Assembly: GCA_034178965.1 (NCBI GenBank)
Contig: JAXFQM010000049.1
Coordinates: forward strand, 1 to 15,866
Direction of reading: 5' to 3'
DNA: 15,866 nucleotides
Source: Colimorpha sp034178965
GTDB taxonomy: Bacteria > Bacteroidota > Bacteroidia > Bacteroidales > P3
Both the position numbers and the translations under genes were made by a program. The notes under the pieces are model-generated. The model did not search any database. It was not told where the DNA came from and was given only the letters and a program-made list of their open reading frames with translations. How positions within the stretch are numbered: the stretch's first letter is position 1; the number at the start of each line of letters is the position of its first letter. Below are positions 7,175-14,887 of this stretch, piece after piece.

Positions 7175-7750
7175 TTAGAACCTAAAACCCAACCGTATGG
7201 GCAGGAACACCGCCTGCTGCATGTAGGCGACACCCACTGTTAGAAAGAGGCTGCGATAGTTGCGCTCCATATTCACCACGGCATGACGGAAATACCAATT
7301 GCACCCCACGCCCAAGTCCACCATGGGGGTGAGCGTGCTGCCATAGGCACCTTCTGAATTTATGAGGTAACTGGCGCCTGCTTTGGCATAGAACATTGGA
7401 GAAAACTCGATTTGCAGAGGGTGATAATCAAAATCAACGTATGCCGAAGCTCCGTGCAACCCGCCTGCTATGTTGTTGGGATTAGCAAAATAGTTGTAGC
7501 CCAACCCTATGCCCAAGAAAAAGTCTTGGCTGATGCAGACTCCTCCCATCACGTCGGCATTGGCGAAACTTTGCGTATGGTCGATGATAAAGCCTTTGTC
7601 GCCCTTATGTGAATTAGCTATAAAAGGTGCGTATCCCACATCCGCCTTGAACATGGGCTCCACCGCTGGGCGGTTTTGCATGTACTGTGCTTCTGCGCTG
7701 AAAGACGTGATTAATAGCACGGCTCCAAAAAGCATATTTATCTTTTTCAT
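7175..7750 (-). CDS. Small outer-membrane beta-barrel protein
   Basis: The product has 191 residues from the ATG at 7750. It begins with a signal peptide (MKKINMLFGAVLLITSFSAEA, cleaved near QYMQ). The mature part is rich in alternating aromatic/hydrophobic strands separated by Gly and polar turns (such as GIGLGYNYFA, YVDFDYHPLQIEFSPMFYAK, MVDLGVGCNWYF) and ends in RLGFRF, with the terminal Phe typical of outer-membrane barrels recognised by BamA. An in-frame upstream start at 7777 is less likely because it would precede the signal peptide with nine extra residues. Specific function is unknown. It is the first gene of the minus-strand set with mtnA and rbfA and has its own promoter, shared back to back with pyrK. 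Confidence 0.85.
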   Translation of the reverse strand: MKKINMLFGAVLLITSFSAEAQYMQNRPAVEPMFKADVGYAPFIANSHKGDKGFIIDHTQSFANADVMGGVCISQDFFLGIGLGYNYFANPNNIAGGLHGASAYVDFDYHPLQIEFSPMFYAKAGASYLINSEGAYGSTLTPMVDLGVGCNWYFRHAVVNMERNYRSLFLTVGVAYMQQAVFLPIRLGFRF

Positions 7751-7805
7751 ATTAAAATATTTACCAATACTTAACATAACTTGGCAAAACCGAGTTTACA
7801 AAATG

Positions 7806-7838
7806 CAAAGTTACGGAAAAATATTGACATACACGAAA
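7806..7838 (-). promoter_or_regulatory. Leftward promoter for the outer-membrane protein-mtnA-rbfA set
   Basis: On the minus strand, TAACTTTG (7813 to 7806) is a perfect TAnnTTTG -7 element, with a weaker TTTCG (7838 to 7834) 20 bases upstream. Transcription would start near 7802, giving a leader of about 50 bases before the ATG at 7750. The -7 region is part of a perfect 13-base inverted repeat with the pyrK promoter. Confidence 0.55.
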
Positions 7839-7842
7839 AAAG

Positions 7843-7871
7843 TTGCATGTCGAAACTTTTTCGTAACTTTG
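7843..7871 (+). promoter_or_regulatory. Rightward promoter for pyrK-pyrD-kinase
   Basis: TTG (7843-7845) and TAACTTTG (7864-7871) are spaced by 18 bases, a good match to the Bacteroidota promoter. Transcription should start near 7875, leaving about 40 bases before the pyrK ATG at 7915. I see no attenuator hairpin or riboswitch in the leader. Confidence 0.6.
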
Positions 7872-7914
7872 CATCATAAACCCGAGAAGGCACTATTATC
7901 CTAATCTGTTGGCT

Positions 7915-8682
7915 ATGAAGAAAGAGATGACAAATTTTTCCGTGGTGGCCACGCAAAAATACGGCGAAGCGTATTTTTTGCTCATACTGCGGCACCCCGC
8001 CACCCTTCCCGCTGTGGAGGCGGGCCAATTTGTGGAAGTATTGGTGGAGAACGAACCTAATGTGATGTTGAGACGTCCTTTTTCCATACACGACGTTGAT
8101 GCCAAAAGCAACACACTATCCTTGCTTTTGCAAACTGTGGGCCATGGCACGCACAGGCTCTCGCTCCTCAAGACGGGCGACGAGCTTAACCTAATACTTC
8201 CATTGGGCAACAGTTTCAGCACAAAAGGCAATGATGTGCTGCTGGTGGGTGGTGGAGCTGGTATAGCGCCTTTGCTATTGCTGGGCCGCCAGTTCGCCGC
8301 CAAAGGGGTGAGACCCACTTTCCTGCTGGGCGGCCGCACTGCGAGCCTCGTCCCAGCACGAGAGTCTTTTGAACCTCTTGGCACATTGGCCATCAGCACG
8401 GAAGACGGGTCGCTTGGTGAGAAAGGCCTTGTTACCGATCATAGTGTCTTTACTATGTCTTACGACCACATCTACGCCTGCGGTCCCACGCCCATGATGA
8501 AAGCTGTGGCACGATATGCTCGCAAAAACAATATCTTCTGCGAGGTGAGTCTCGAAAACTTGATGGCCTGCGGCGTGGGCGCATGTCTGTGCTGCGTGGT
8601 GGAGACCGACCAAGGCCATCGGCGCGTGTGCCACGAAGGACCAGTGTTTGACATAAACCACTTAACAAAATGGATGGCATGA
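7915..8682 (+). CDS. pyrK: Dihydroorotate dehydrogenase B electron transfer subunit (PyrK)
   Basis: PyrK passes electrons from the PyrD flavin via FAD and a [2Fe-2S] cluster to NAD+, allowing class 1B dihydroorotate oxidation in pyrimidine synthesis. The 255-residue product has the ferredoxin-reductase-like FAD motif RRPFSIHD (53-60), the nucleotide-binding VGGGAGIAPL (111-120), and the [2Fe-2S] ligands C219, C224, C227 and C239 (C-x4-C-x2-C-x11-C), with an extra C226 in between. The length is normal for the family. I chose the ATG at 7915 over the TTG at 7909. Its stop overlaps the pyrD start (ATGA at 8679-8682), as expected for subunits made in fixed ratio. Confidence 0.96.
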   Translation: MKKEMTNFSVVATQKYGEAYFLLILRHPATLPAVEAGQFVEVLVENEPNVMLRRPFSIHDVDAKSNTLSLLLQTVGHGTHRLSLLKTGDELNLILPLGNSFSTKGNDVLLVGGGAGIAPLLLLGRQFAAKGVRPTFLLGGRTASLVPARESFEPLGTLAISTEDGSLGEKGLVTDHSVFTMSYDHIYACGPTPMMKAVARYARKNNIFCEVSLENLMACGVGACLCCVVETDQGHRRVCHEGPVFDINHLTKWMA

Positions 8683-9581
8683 ACCTTTCTGTAGACATAA
8701 ACAAACTGCACTTGAAGAACCCCGTGATGACCGCCAGCGGAACTTTTGGCTACGGCTTGGAATTTGCAGACTTTATCGACCTTTCACGCTTGGGAGGCAT
8801 CGTGGTGAAAGGAACCACAGGCTCGCATCGCGAGGGAAACCCCTACCCCCGCATGGCCGAAACACCCATGGGACTGATTAACGCTGTGGGGTTGCAAAAC
8901 ATGGGCGTGGAAGCCTTCTGCAAAGAAGAATACGACAATATCAAGGAGCTGGACACCCACATCATCGTCAACGTGAGCGGCAGCAGCATCGACGAATATT
9001 GCAAGGTGGCCGAAATGATTAACGCACTGGACAAAATACCCGCCATAGAGTTGAACATCAGTTGCCCCAATGTGAAACAGGGCGGCATGGCTTTCGGTGT
9101 GGATGCCAAGATGGCGGAACAGGTGGTAGGTGCGGTGCGCAAAGTATACGACAAGACACTGATAGTGAAGTTATCTCCCAATGTAACCAGCATTGCCGAC
9201 ATCGCCAAGGCGGTGGAAGCAGCAGGGGCAGACAGCGTAAGTCTCATCAACACCATCCTCGCTATGGCGGTGGATGTGGAGAAGCGGCGGCCTAAGATAA
9301 GCACCATAACCGGCGGCCTAAGCGGCCCCTGCGTGAGGCCCGTGGCCGTGCGAATGGTGTGGCAGGTGGCCAAGGCGGTGAAAATTCCAGTAGTGGGCAT
9401 GGGCGGTATCACCAATGCAAACGACGCTTTGGAGTTTCTCATGGCTGGCGCCACGGCCATCGAGGTGGGGACCGCCAACTTTGTAGACCCAACCGTGACG
9501 GTGAAGATAGTGGAGGGAATAGAGGACTACTGCCGCCGACATGGGATAAGCGACATACAAGAAATCATCGGTATAATATGA
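8679..9581 (+). CDS. pyrD: Dihydroorotate dehydrogenase B catalytic subunit (PyrD, class 1B)
   Basis: This FMN enzyme oxidises dihydroorotate to orotate, the fourth step of UMP synthesis, in a heterotetramer with PyrK. The 300-residue product has the family core: NPVMTASGTFGYG near the N-terminus, VGLQNMG, the active-site loop NISCPNVKQGG with catalytic C129 (Cys, not Ser, as in class 1), and the FMN-phosphate loops GGLSGPCVRP and GMGGI near the C-terminus. The start at 8679 overlaps the pyrK stop and gives the expected N-terminus. An ATG at 8670 adding MDG is also possible. The stop overlaps the next gene's start by ATGA (9578-9581). Confidence 0.96.
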   Translation: MNLSVDINKLHLKNPVMTASGTFGYGLEFADFIDLSRLGGIVVKGTTGSHREGNPYPRMAETPMGLINAVGLQNMGVEAFCKEEYDNIKELDTHIIVNVSGSSIDEYCKVAEMINALDKIPAIELNISCPNVKQGGMAFGVDAKMAEQVVGAVRKVYDKTLIVKLSPNVTSIADIAKAVEAAGADSVSLINTILAMAVDVEKRRPKISTITGGLSGPCVRPVAVRMVWQVAKAVKIPVVGMGGITNANDALEFLMAGATAIEVGTANFVDPTVTVKIVEGIEDYCRRHGISDIQEIIGII

Positions 9582-10402
9582 CCTTGATTGCCGACAGCGG
9601 GTCTTCTTCCACCCTTTGGGCCTATGGCGGACAAACCTTCGCCACCAAGGGCATGAATCCTATGGTTACTACGGATGAGGCGTTGTCGGAGAGCGTAAAA
9701 AATGTAAAAGAATGGCTTGCCACACACCCTTCCAAGGTGGCATTCTATGGGGCGGGCTGCGGAAACCTTTATGGATATGAACGTATCCGAAAACTGCTTG
9801 AGAAACAGTTCCCTGGCAGTTACGTCTCCGTGGAGACCGACCTCCTTGGTGCCTGCCGCGCCACCTGCGGCAATCATAAAGGGCGCGTGGGCATCCTTGG
9901 CACTGGCAGCAACGCATGCTACTACGACGGAGAGAAAGCGCTGGATTTTCCGCCCTCGTTGGGCTACATACTGGGTGACGAAGGCAGCGGCAACCACATC
10001 GGAAAAAGGCTGTTGCAAGACTATTTCCTCAAAACGATGCCATCCAACGTTAGGCAACTCTTCCAAAAGGCCTACAACATGGAATATTGCGACGTAATGA
10101 AACGGGTATACCAGGACACCAGCCCAAACCGGTATATAGCGCACTTTGCCACATTCGCCGGCAACCATCTATACCTACCCTACTTGCACGATGTATGCCG
10201 ACATTCTTTCGAGACCTACCTCGACACGCAAGTGAAGCAGGTGAATCATGTGCGCCTTCCGCTGCACTTGGTGGGCGGACTGGCGTATGCCATAGCACCA
10301 GTGATAAGAGAGGTGTGCGCCGCGCGAAACATATGCGTAGGCTCCATTGTGCGCGACCCCATGGATGGGTTGGTGGAATACCATCGCAACACCACCCATT
10401 AG
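9578..10402 (+). CDS. BadF/BadG/BcrA-type ATPase, probable N-acetylhexosamine kinase
   Basis: The 274-residue product has the actin-like ATPase fold of the BadF/BcrA family, which includes N-acetylglucosamine and glucosamine kinases. Visible motifs are the phosphate-1 loop LIADSGSSSTLW (3-14), the phosphate-2 loop GILGTGSNAC (105-114) followed by LGYILGDEGSGNHIGKRLL (128-146), and a C-terminal adenosine-type motif LVGGLAYAIAP (about 231-241). The absence of a Cys cluster argues against an activator of anaerobic dehydratases. The most likely substrate is an amino sugar such as GlcNAc or a cell-wall sugar, but this cannot be decided from sequence alone. The in-frame codons upstream of 9578 run inside pyrD and are rejected. 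The ATGA overlap with pyrD implies translational coupling to the pyrimidine genes. Confidence 0.88.
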   Translation: MTLIADSGSSSTLWAYGGQTFATKGMNPMVTTDEALSESVKNVKEWLATHPSKVAFYGAGCGNLYGYERIRKLLEKQFPGSYVSVETDLLGACRATCGNHKGRVGILGTGSNACYYDGEKALDFPPSLGYILGDEGSGNHIGKRLLQDYFLKTMPSNVRQLFQKAYNMEYCDVMKRVYQDTSPNRYIAHFATFAGNHLYLPYLHDVCRHSFETYLDTQVKQVNHVRLPLHLVGGLAYAIAPVIREVCAARNICVGSIVRDPMDGLVEYHRNTTH

Positions 10403-10542
10403 CAGTAAGCGAGCCTGGCTACTCGTGCTTTCCTTTCTCGAAACCTCCATACCCCCACTTTATCCTCTTTCCCTTAAATATAAACAAAGGTGCGTGCCAC
10501 CTTGCAACACTGGCGCACAGCCTTTCTATTATTACAGAACGT

Positions 10543-10566
10543 AAAAAACCTCGCTTCGCAGCGAGG
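10543..10566 (-). terminator. Intrinsic terminator for rpmG-DUF4295
   Basis: Read on the minus strand, a perfect 7-bp GC-rich stem (CCTCGCT/AGCGAGG, 4-base GCGA loop) is followed directly by six T. It starts 28 bases after the DUF4295 stop. On the plus strand the hairpin is followed only by TAAAAC, so it would end the kinase transcript less well. Confidence 0.8.
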
Positions 10567-10594
10567 TAAAACAAAATCGTATGAAAAATTACTA

Positions 10595-10750
10595 TTACTT
10601 CTTCTTCAAATATTCTTGCACGTTATCGCTAGGAACAATCTCCTCGTCGAAAACATAAGCATTCGTTTTAGGCGAACGCACCATGCGGATGACCTTTGCA
10701 AATCCCTTGCCCGTGCTAGTCTTCAGCGCTGCAACGACTTTCTTTGCCAT
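10595..10750 (-). CDS. DUF4295 family protein, small basic ribosome-associated candidate
   Basis: This 51-residue basic protein begins MAKKVVAALKTSTGKGFAK and ends in LKKK. It matches the short DUF4295 family that follows L33 (rpmG) in Bacteroidota. The central part reads VIRMVRSPKTNAYVFDEEIV. It is conserved across the phylum next to ribosomal protein genes. A structural ribosomal role is a reasonable inference, but I know of no assigned enzymatic function. It is 21 bases downstream of rpmG in the same transcript and is followed by a strong terminator. It is easily missed by length cut-offs. Confidence 0.92.
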   Translation of the reverse strand: MAKKVVAALKTSTGKGFAKVIRMVRSPKTNAYVFDEEIVPSDNVQEYLKKK

Positions 10751-10771
10751 AATTCAAATCCTTTCTCTTGA

Positions 10772-10960
10772 TTACTTAATTTCCTTGTGTACCGTTACTT
10801 TCTTTAGATAGGGGTTGTATTTTTTCAACTCCAAACGTCCTGGCGTATTTTTCTTATTCTTGGTCGTTACGTAGCGACTCATGCCGGACACTCCACTGGC
10901 TTTTTGCTCTGTGCATTCCAAAATGACTTGCACTCTAGCATCTTTATTTTTTTTCGACAT
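10772..10960 (-). CDS. rpmG: 50S ribosomal protein L33
   Basis: The 62-residue basic protein carries the L33 signature VQVILECTEQKASG, SGMSRYVTTKNKKNTPGRLELKKYNPYLKKVTVHKE. It has a single Cys and lacks the CxxC pairs of zinc-binding L33 forms, so it is the zinc-free type. It sits at the tRNA exit region of the 50S subunit. It has its own promoter 20 bases upstream. In other Bacteroidota rpmB (L28) usually lies directly upstream, but no L28 frame is present here. Confidence 0.96.
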   Translation of the reverse strand: MSKKNKDARVQVILECTEQKASGVSGMSRYVTTKNKKNTPGRLELKKYNPYLKKVTVHKEIK

Positions 10961-10980
10961 TTTCTTTACGTTTTAGAATG

Positions 10981-11011
10981 CAAAGGTACGCACTTTTTCC
11001 GATATGGCAAA
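10981..11011 (-). promoter_or_regulatory. Promoter for rpmG-DUF4295
   Basis: On the minus strand, TTTGCC (11011 to 11006) and TACCTTTG (10988 to 10981) are separated by 17 bases, a near-consensus Bacteroidota promoter. Transcription would start about 16 bases before the rpmG ATG, giving a short A-rich leader. Confidence 0.7.
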
Positions 11012-11519
11012 AAAAAACTTTATTAAAAATGTTAATATTTCTATAACAGACTGATTACGTTTATTTAGCGAAGGCGCTAAAATTAGCAGTGATTGGGCTT
11101 TGTACGTTCAAATTTTGTTTCACATTTTCCTTGATCCTACAAAAAAGAATCCCTTTTCGCACTTAACGGGCAACGTGATACTTAATGCGCAGAATTTCAA
11201 AATAGTAAACATATTATCGTGACACAGTCTCGTTCTGTACAAAGTAACGCCCGCTTTCTCCTCTCACTATTTCTTGCGACTACAAATGAATGGGTACTTG
11301 AACGAATTGTACAAGCAAGGGCGCTGCCTTGACCCGTACCACTCGCAAAAGCGTCTTTGTGTACCTCTTTCATGAACAAAGAGGGAACTCGGTTCACTTT
11401 GTTGTCGACGCAACGTCTTTTGGCGCCTTGCCACAAGCCTATCACCACATAGCCTTTCAAATGAAGAGGCAATACCTGTTTTTTGAATTCTTCCAAATAG
11501 CAAGTACAAATATTAATTC
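11012..11519. other. Gene-free gap between divergent rpmG and C25 peptidase genes
   Basis: No intact gene is seen here. The part nearest rpmG (about 11012-11230) is AT-rich and shows nothing recognisable. The right part (about 11240-11505) looks like a decayed ECF sigma factor gene on the minus strand (separate entry). The stretch ends at the promoter of the peptidase operon. Confidence 0.6.
11240..11505 (-). pseudogene. Probable eroded ECF sigma factor gene (region 2 remnants)
   Basis: On the minus strand the frames spell pieces of an extracytoplasmic-function sigma-70 factor in the right order but in different phases. They are EEFKKQVLPLH (frame starting at 11496), then RLCGDRLVA (GDRLVA at 11446-11429), then a KDV stretch matching the family's AEDVVQ region, then YNSF (11311-11300) and VVARNSERRKR (VVARNS at 11283-11266). 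Typical Bacteroidota ECF factors read ...F...VLPL...L.R.ALRL.GD...AEDVVQ...YNS.EA...ARN...D..R.. . The phase changes imply several small indels; region 4 (the HTH) is not visible. This is pattern recognition by eye, not an alignment, so confidence is moderate. Confidence 0.4.
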
Positions 11520-11550
11520 TTTCGCATTAGGAAAAAAAATCGTACCTTTG
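11520..11550 (+). promoter_or_regulatory. Promoter of the C25 peptidase-DUF4271-hemD operon
   Basis: TACCTTTG at 11543-11550 is a consensus -7 element, with TTTCG (11520-11524) 18 bases upstream as a weak -33 element. Transcription should begin around 11554-11557, which is exactly where the GTG start of the peptidase lies (11555). The mRNA may therefore be leaderless. Confidence 0.55.
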
Positions 11551-11554
11551 CAGC

Positions 11555-14500
11555 GTGAAAAGCCTTTTTCCTTGGCAGCGCCAACATACATTTAAGACAC
11601 TGCTATTCACAGTGTTGTCAGTTCTTGCACTAACATATGCGATCTCCGCAAAAGCGCAGGATTTTGGCGTATGGGCACACGATTGGAAAGGAAACGGCAT
11701 TATTTTCCGTTGTAGCACGGGCAAGGTTACCTTCAGTAAGGTTGCAGAGGATTACTTTCTGTTGCGGGTAGAAGGACTTGGGATGTACACGTCGGAAAGC
11801 GGCAAACCACAAGTGCCGCTATACCGCACCTTTGTGACTTTGCCCAACGACGCCACGCCAACGCTGGAAACTCACGAGGTCGCATGCGACACCTTTTTCT
11901 TGACGGGAAAGTTGTTGCCTTGTCCGCCACCGAGGATGAAAGGAAACGACGGCCCTTTTGGCCTTTCTCCCGAACACGAAGCCTATCTCGCAGATAGCAT
12001 TACCCCACCATCGTTAGTTTCACTGCAAGAAATGGGCGTGATGCGCGGCAAGCGCATGGCGTTAATAACAATTGCCCCCGTACAATACTATCCGGAAAAA
12101 AATTTTGTGACAGTGCACCGCAACTTGGAGGTTACGATTGGATTTGGCACGGCAAAGGGGGCTTATGCGAAGCCCTACACTGAAGTGGATGGGGCGACGC
12201 CCGTGTATGCAATAGCCACAACGGACAGTTTCCGCTCCGCACTAGAACCTTTCATACAGTGGAAGCGACAGGAAGGCTATGACGTGGAGGTGTTCTCCTC
12301 GCCATCTTGGGACAGGGACACGCTGCGCAGCATGCTGAAGCAACGCCACAAAACGGCGAACGCCTTACACCCAAGCCCCATATATGTGCTTCTGGCGGGA
12401 GACATACAACAAATACCTCCTTGTTTTGGCACAGAGCAACTGGAATTGCTGGGAACACACCTCTCCGATTTCTATTACGGCGAGTATACAGGCGACATGC
12501 TGCCCGACGCCTGCGTGGGGCGCTTACCAGCACGCAACGTGCAGGAACTCTCGTGGATGCTTGCCAAGACCATCGCCTATGAGAAAACACTACTCGCCGA
12601 CACCTCTTATTTAAACCGGACACTGCTGGTGGCAGGCCACGAACAACGCGAAAACACTGACACTCTCACAAACGGTCAAGTGAACTACCTAAAACAACTG
12701 TTAACCAGCAACGACACTATTTGTTTCTACAATCCATCCAGCAACGGGCAAAAGGATGAAATATTATCGGCATGGCGACGCGGCGTGGGGCATGTGAATT
12801 ACACAGCTCATTGTCTAACAACAGGTTGGCACCATCCGCAAATATTCAACGAAGACATCGACACTATAGGCCGCGCTGGACACTATTTCTTTGCTGTGAA
12901 CAACTGTTGTAGCAGCAACGACTTAAGTGGAAACAGTTTCGGCAAGACGCTGCTACGTACGGGTGCCGTGGGAGTTATCGGCGCCACAGGGGAAACCCTT
13001 TGGGACGAAGACTACTACTGGGCCGTGGGCTGCAAAACGCCCTTCGCACTACAACCTGCGTTTGACAGCGCACGTCAAGGGGCCTACGACAGAACTATTC
13101 ATCCACACAGGCAACCGTATGCCGAACAGGCGCGCACCGCCGGCGAGATGCTGTGGGCTGGCAACTTTGCCGTCATGCAATATGCCTCCCCTTTTGCTGG
13201 ATACTACAACGAGACATATTGCCTTTACGGAGACCCCTCACTAATGCCCTACTTTAAAGTTCCCGAGCCCCTGCAAATAGTCATAGAGGACACCTTAAGG
13301 AAAGGTGACAACCATGTACTATTCAAGGGAACACCCTATGCGCGCGTCGCCATCACACAGACTGGCACGCTGTTGGGTTCGTGTCTCACAGACAGCACGG
13401 GGTCGGGCTTCATAAGCCTTCGGTACCCCATTTCGGCAGACACCGTGCTGCTGACCGCAACAGCACAGGGACACAGGACTGACATTCGCCAGATCCCCAT
13501 CGCCACCCGTAACGGTGCATGGCTATCAGCAACGGAGGCCAAGCCGCAACGCCTTACGGCCGGCGACACAACACTTGTCACCGTGCGTTGGACAAACGTA
13601 GGAGACAGCACTGCTTTTCGCCACACCCTTGCGCTGCAAACAGCCACGGCAGACACCTTGACATCCTTCCACGCCTCCATTACCCCTGCCTTTTTCGTCG
13701 TTGACAGCCTGCCTGCCGACAGCACTGCGTCACACGCCTTCAAAGTGTTGTTGAGGGACAGCCAAGCAATGGAAATTGCACTTTTCGCCACAGCAATGGC
13801 AGAGGGAGCGCACGCGCCTTATTCAAGCCAACCGCTGCGTTTAGACGTGCAAAAGGCAAGAATAGCGTTGAAGGACGCCGTCTTGCTAAAGGACGGCAAA
13901 CCCACAAACCAATTGAAGCCCACAACCAACTATTGGCTGCGTCTTATCGCGGAAAACCCCACCGACTGCCATGCTGCCGTCTCACGCCTTTGCGTAACGG
14001 ACTTTAGAGGCGGCATCTTTCTTGCAAACGCCTGCCATTCAGGGGTAGCAAGGGACGCACACGCCATAGACACCATACTCCTACCCCTCACAACTAACGA
14101 CACGCTGAACCATCTGTCTTTTCATGTGGAAGCATATGCCAACAACGATTTGACCGTTTACGACCTATTATTCTTGGTGAACAACGACATAGAGACTTTT
14201 TCCGATGGAGACTTCAGCCATTTCCCCTGGGATACCTCCGCGATGCTTCCTTGGATTATTGACACTTCGCCTGAAGCCCCTTTCAGCCCCTCGGCGCGCA
14301 GCGCCACTTTGGCCGAAGGGCAACGCAGCGAATTGGCCATAAAACTGCAAGTGAACGCCCTGGACACACTCTCTTTCTACACGAAGATGCAATCGCCGTC
14401 GGCAGAAGGCTCTCTCTCGTTTTGGATTGACGGCACACGCCGAACCCATTGGAACGCCACACACCCAAAGACACAGCGACAGTACGTTGTTGCTGCCGGC

Positions 14501-14881
14501 ACGCACACTTTTCTTTGGCGCTATGAAAGCACAGGACCAAACGGAGGACACGCCTGGATAGACAACGTCCGAATGCCTTTCTCTTGCTACCCTTTGTCCA
14601 CAGCGGGATATGGCAGCATGCTGACAGCATTGGCCATAGGCGAACAGCCGGCCACGGAAGACAGCATAGCCATTTTTCCTAATCCCACAAAAGGACAATT
14701 ATGGGTAAGAAACAACGGCTCACAACCGCATTCTTTGGCCATTTATGACAATTATGGCCGCAGAATCTCCTCTTTCACCTTGCTGCCCGAAAGCGAATTG
14801 CCCCTTCTACTTGACCACTTGCCAAAAGGTACCTACCTCCTGCGCCACGAAAATGGGCACAAGAAAATAATTCTGTTCTAA
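11555..14881 (+). CDS. Gingipain-like C25 cysteine peptidase with T9SS sorting domain
   Basis: This 1108-residue secreted protease has a signal peptide (about 1-35, ending AKA-QD) and a gingipain-type propeptide (about 36-210, with ESGKPQVPLYRTFVTLP). The C25 catalytic domain (about 215-570) contains D305 in LSDFYYGEYTGD, the catalytic His in NYTAHC (H419), the CC pair C451/C452 in FFAVNNCCSS aligned with the nucleophile of Kgp, and then GATGETLWDEDYYWAVG and MLWAGNFAV. Ig-like/beta regions follow. The C-terminal T9SS type A sorting domain (about 1037-1108) has IFPNPTKGQLWV, IYDNYGRR, LPKGTYLL and KKIILF. It should be exported by SecYEG and T9SS to the surface or outside. It resembles Kgp in domain order more than PorU, lacking the PorU-type N-terminus. 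The residue after H419 is Cys rather than the usual Gly. Cleavage specificity is unknown. The only workable start is GTG at 11555. Confidence 0.92.
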   Translation: MKSLFPWQRQHTFKTLLFTVLSVLALTYAISAKAQDFGVWAHDWKGNGIIFRCSTGKVTFSKVAEDYFLLRVEGLGMYTSESGKPQVPLYRTFVTLPNDATPTLETHEVACDTFFLTGKLLPCPPPRMKGNDGPFGLSPEHEAYLADSITPPSLVSLQEMGVMRGKRMALITIAPVQYYPEKNFVTVHRNLEVTIGFGTAKGAYAKPYTEVDGATPVYAIATTDSFRSALEPFIQWKRQEGYDVEVFSSPSWDRDTLRSMLKQRHKTANALHPSPIYVLLAGDIQQIPPCFGTEQLELLGTHLSDFYYGEYTGDMLPDACVGRLPARNVQELSWMLAKTIAYEKTLLADTSYLNRTLLVAGHEQRENTDTLTNGQVNYLKQLLTSNDTICFYNPSSNGQKDEILSAWRRGVGHVNYTAHCLTTGWHHPQIFNEDIDTIGRAGHYFFAVNNCCSSNDLSGNSFGKTLLRTGAVGVIGATGETLWDEDYYWAVGCKTPFALQPAFDSARQGAYDRTIHPHRQPYAEQARTAGEMLWAGNFAVMQYASPFAGYYNETYCLYGDPSLMPYFKVPEPLQIVIEDTLRKGDNHVLFKGTPYARVAITQTGTLLGSCLTDSTGSGFISLRYPISADTVLLTATAQGHRTDIRQIPIATRNGAWLSATEAKPQRLTAGDTTLVTVRWTNVGDSTAFRHTLALQTATADTLTSFHASITPAFFVVDSLPADSTASHAFKVLLRDSQAMEIALFATAMAEGAHAPYSSQPLRLDVQKARIALKDAVLLKDGKPTNQLKPTTNYWLRLIAENPTDCHAAVSRLCVTDFRGGIFLANACHSGVARDAHAIDTILLPLTTNDTLNHLSFHVEAYANNDLTVYDLLFLVNNDIETFSDGDFSHFPWDTSAMLPWIIDTSPEAPFSPSARSATLAEGQRSELAIKLQVNALDTLSFYTKMQSPSAEGSLSFWIDGTRRTHWNATHPKTQRQYVVAAGTHTFLWRYESTGPNGGHAWIDNVRMPFSCYPLSTAGYGSMLTALAIGEQPATEDSIAIFPNPTKGQLWVRNNGSQPHSLAIYDNYGRRISSFTLLPESELPLLLDHLPKGTYLLRHENGHKKIILF

Positions 14882-14887
14882 CACAAC

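Noticed and set aside
9359..9577. N-terminal extension of the kinase frame inside pyrD
   Set aside because: It is the out-of-frame shadow of pyrD; the ATG at 9578 with ATGA overlap begins the recognisable phosphate loop.
11329..11595. Plus-strand open frame running into the peptidase start
   Set aside because: It crosses the promoter and is antisense to the sigma-like remnants; the peptide has no family features.
11555..14881. Calling the C25 peptidase PorU, the T9SS sortase
   Set aside because: The N-terminal part resembles a gingipain propeptide, the catalytic domain starts near residue 215, and motifs around the CC pair match Kgp more closely; no porV neighbour is present.
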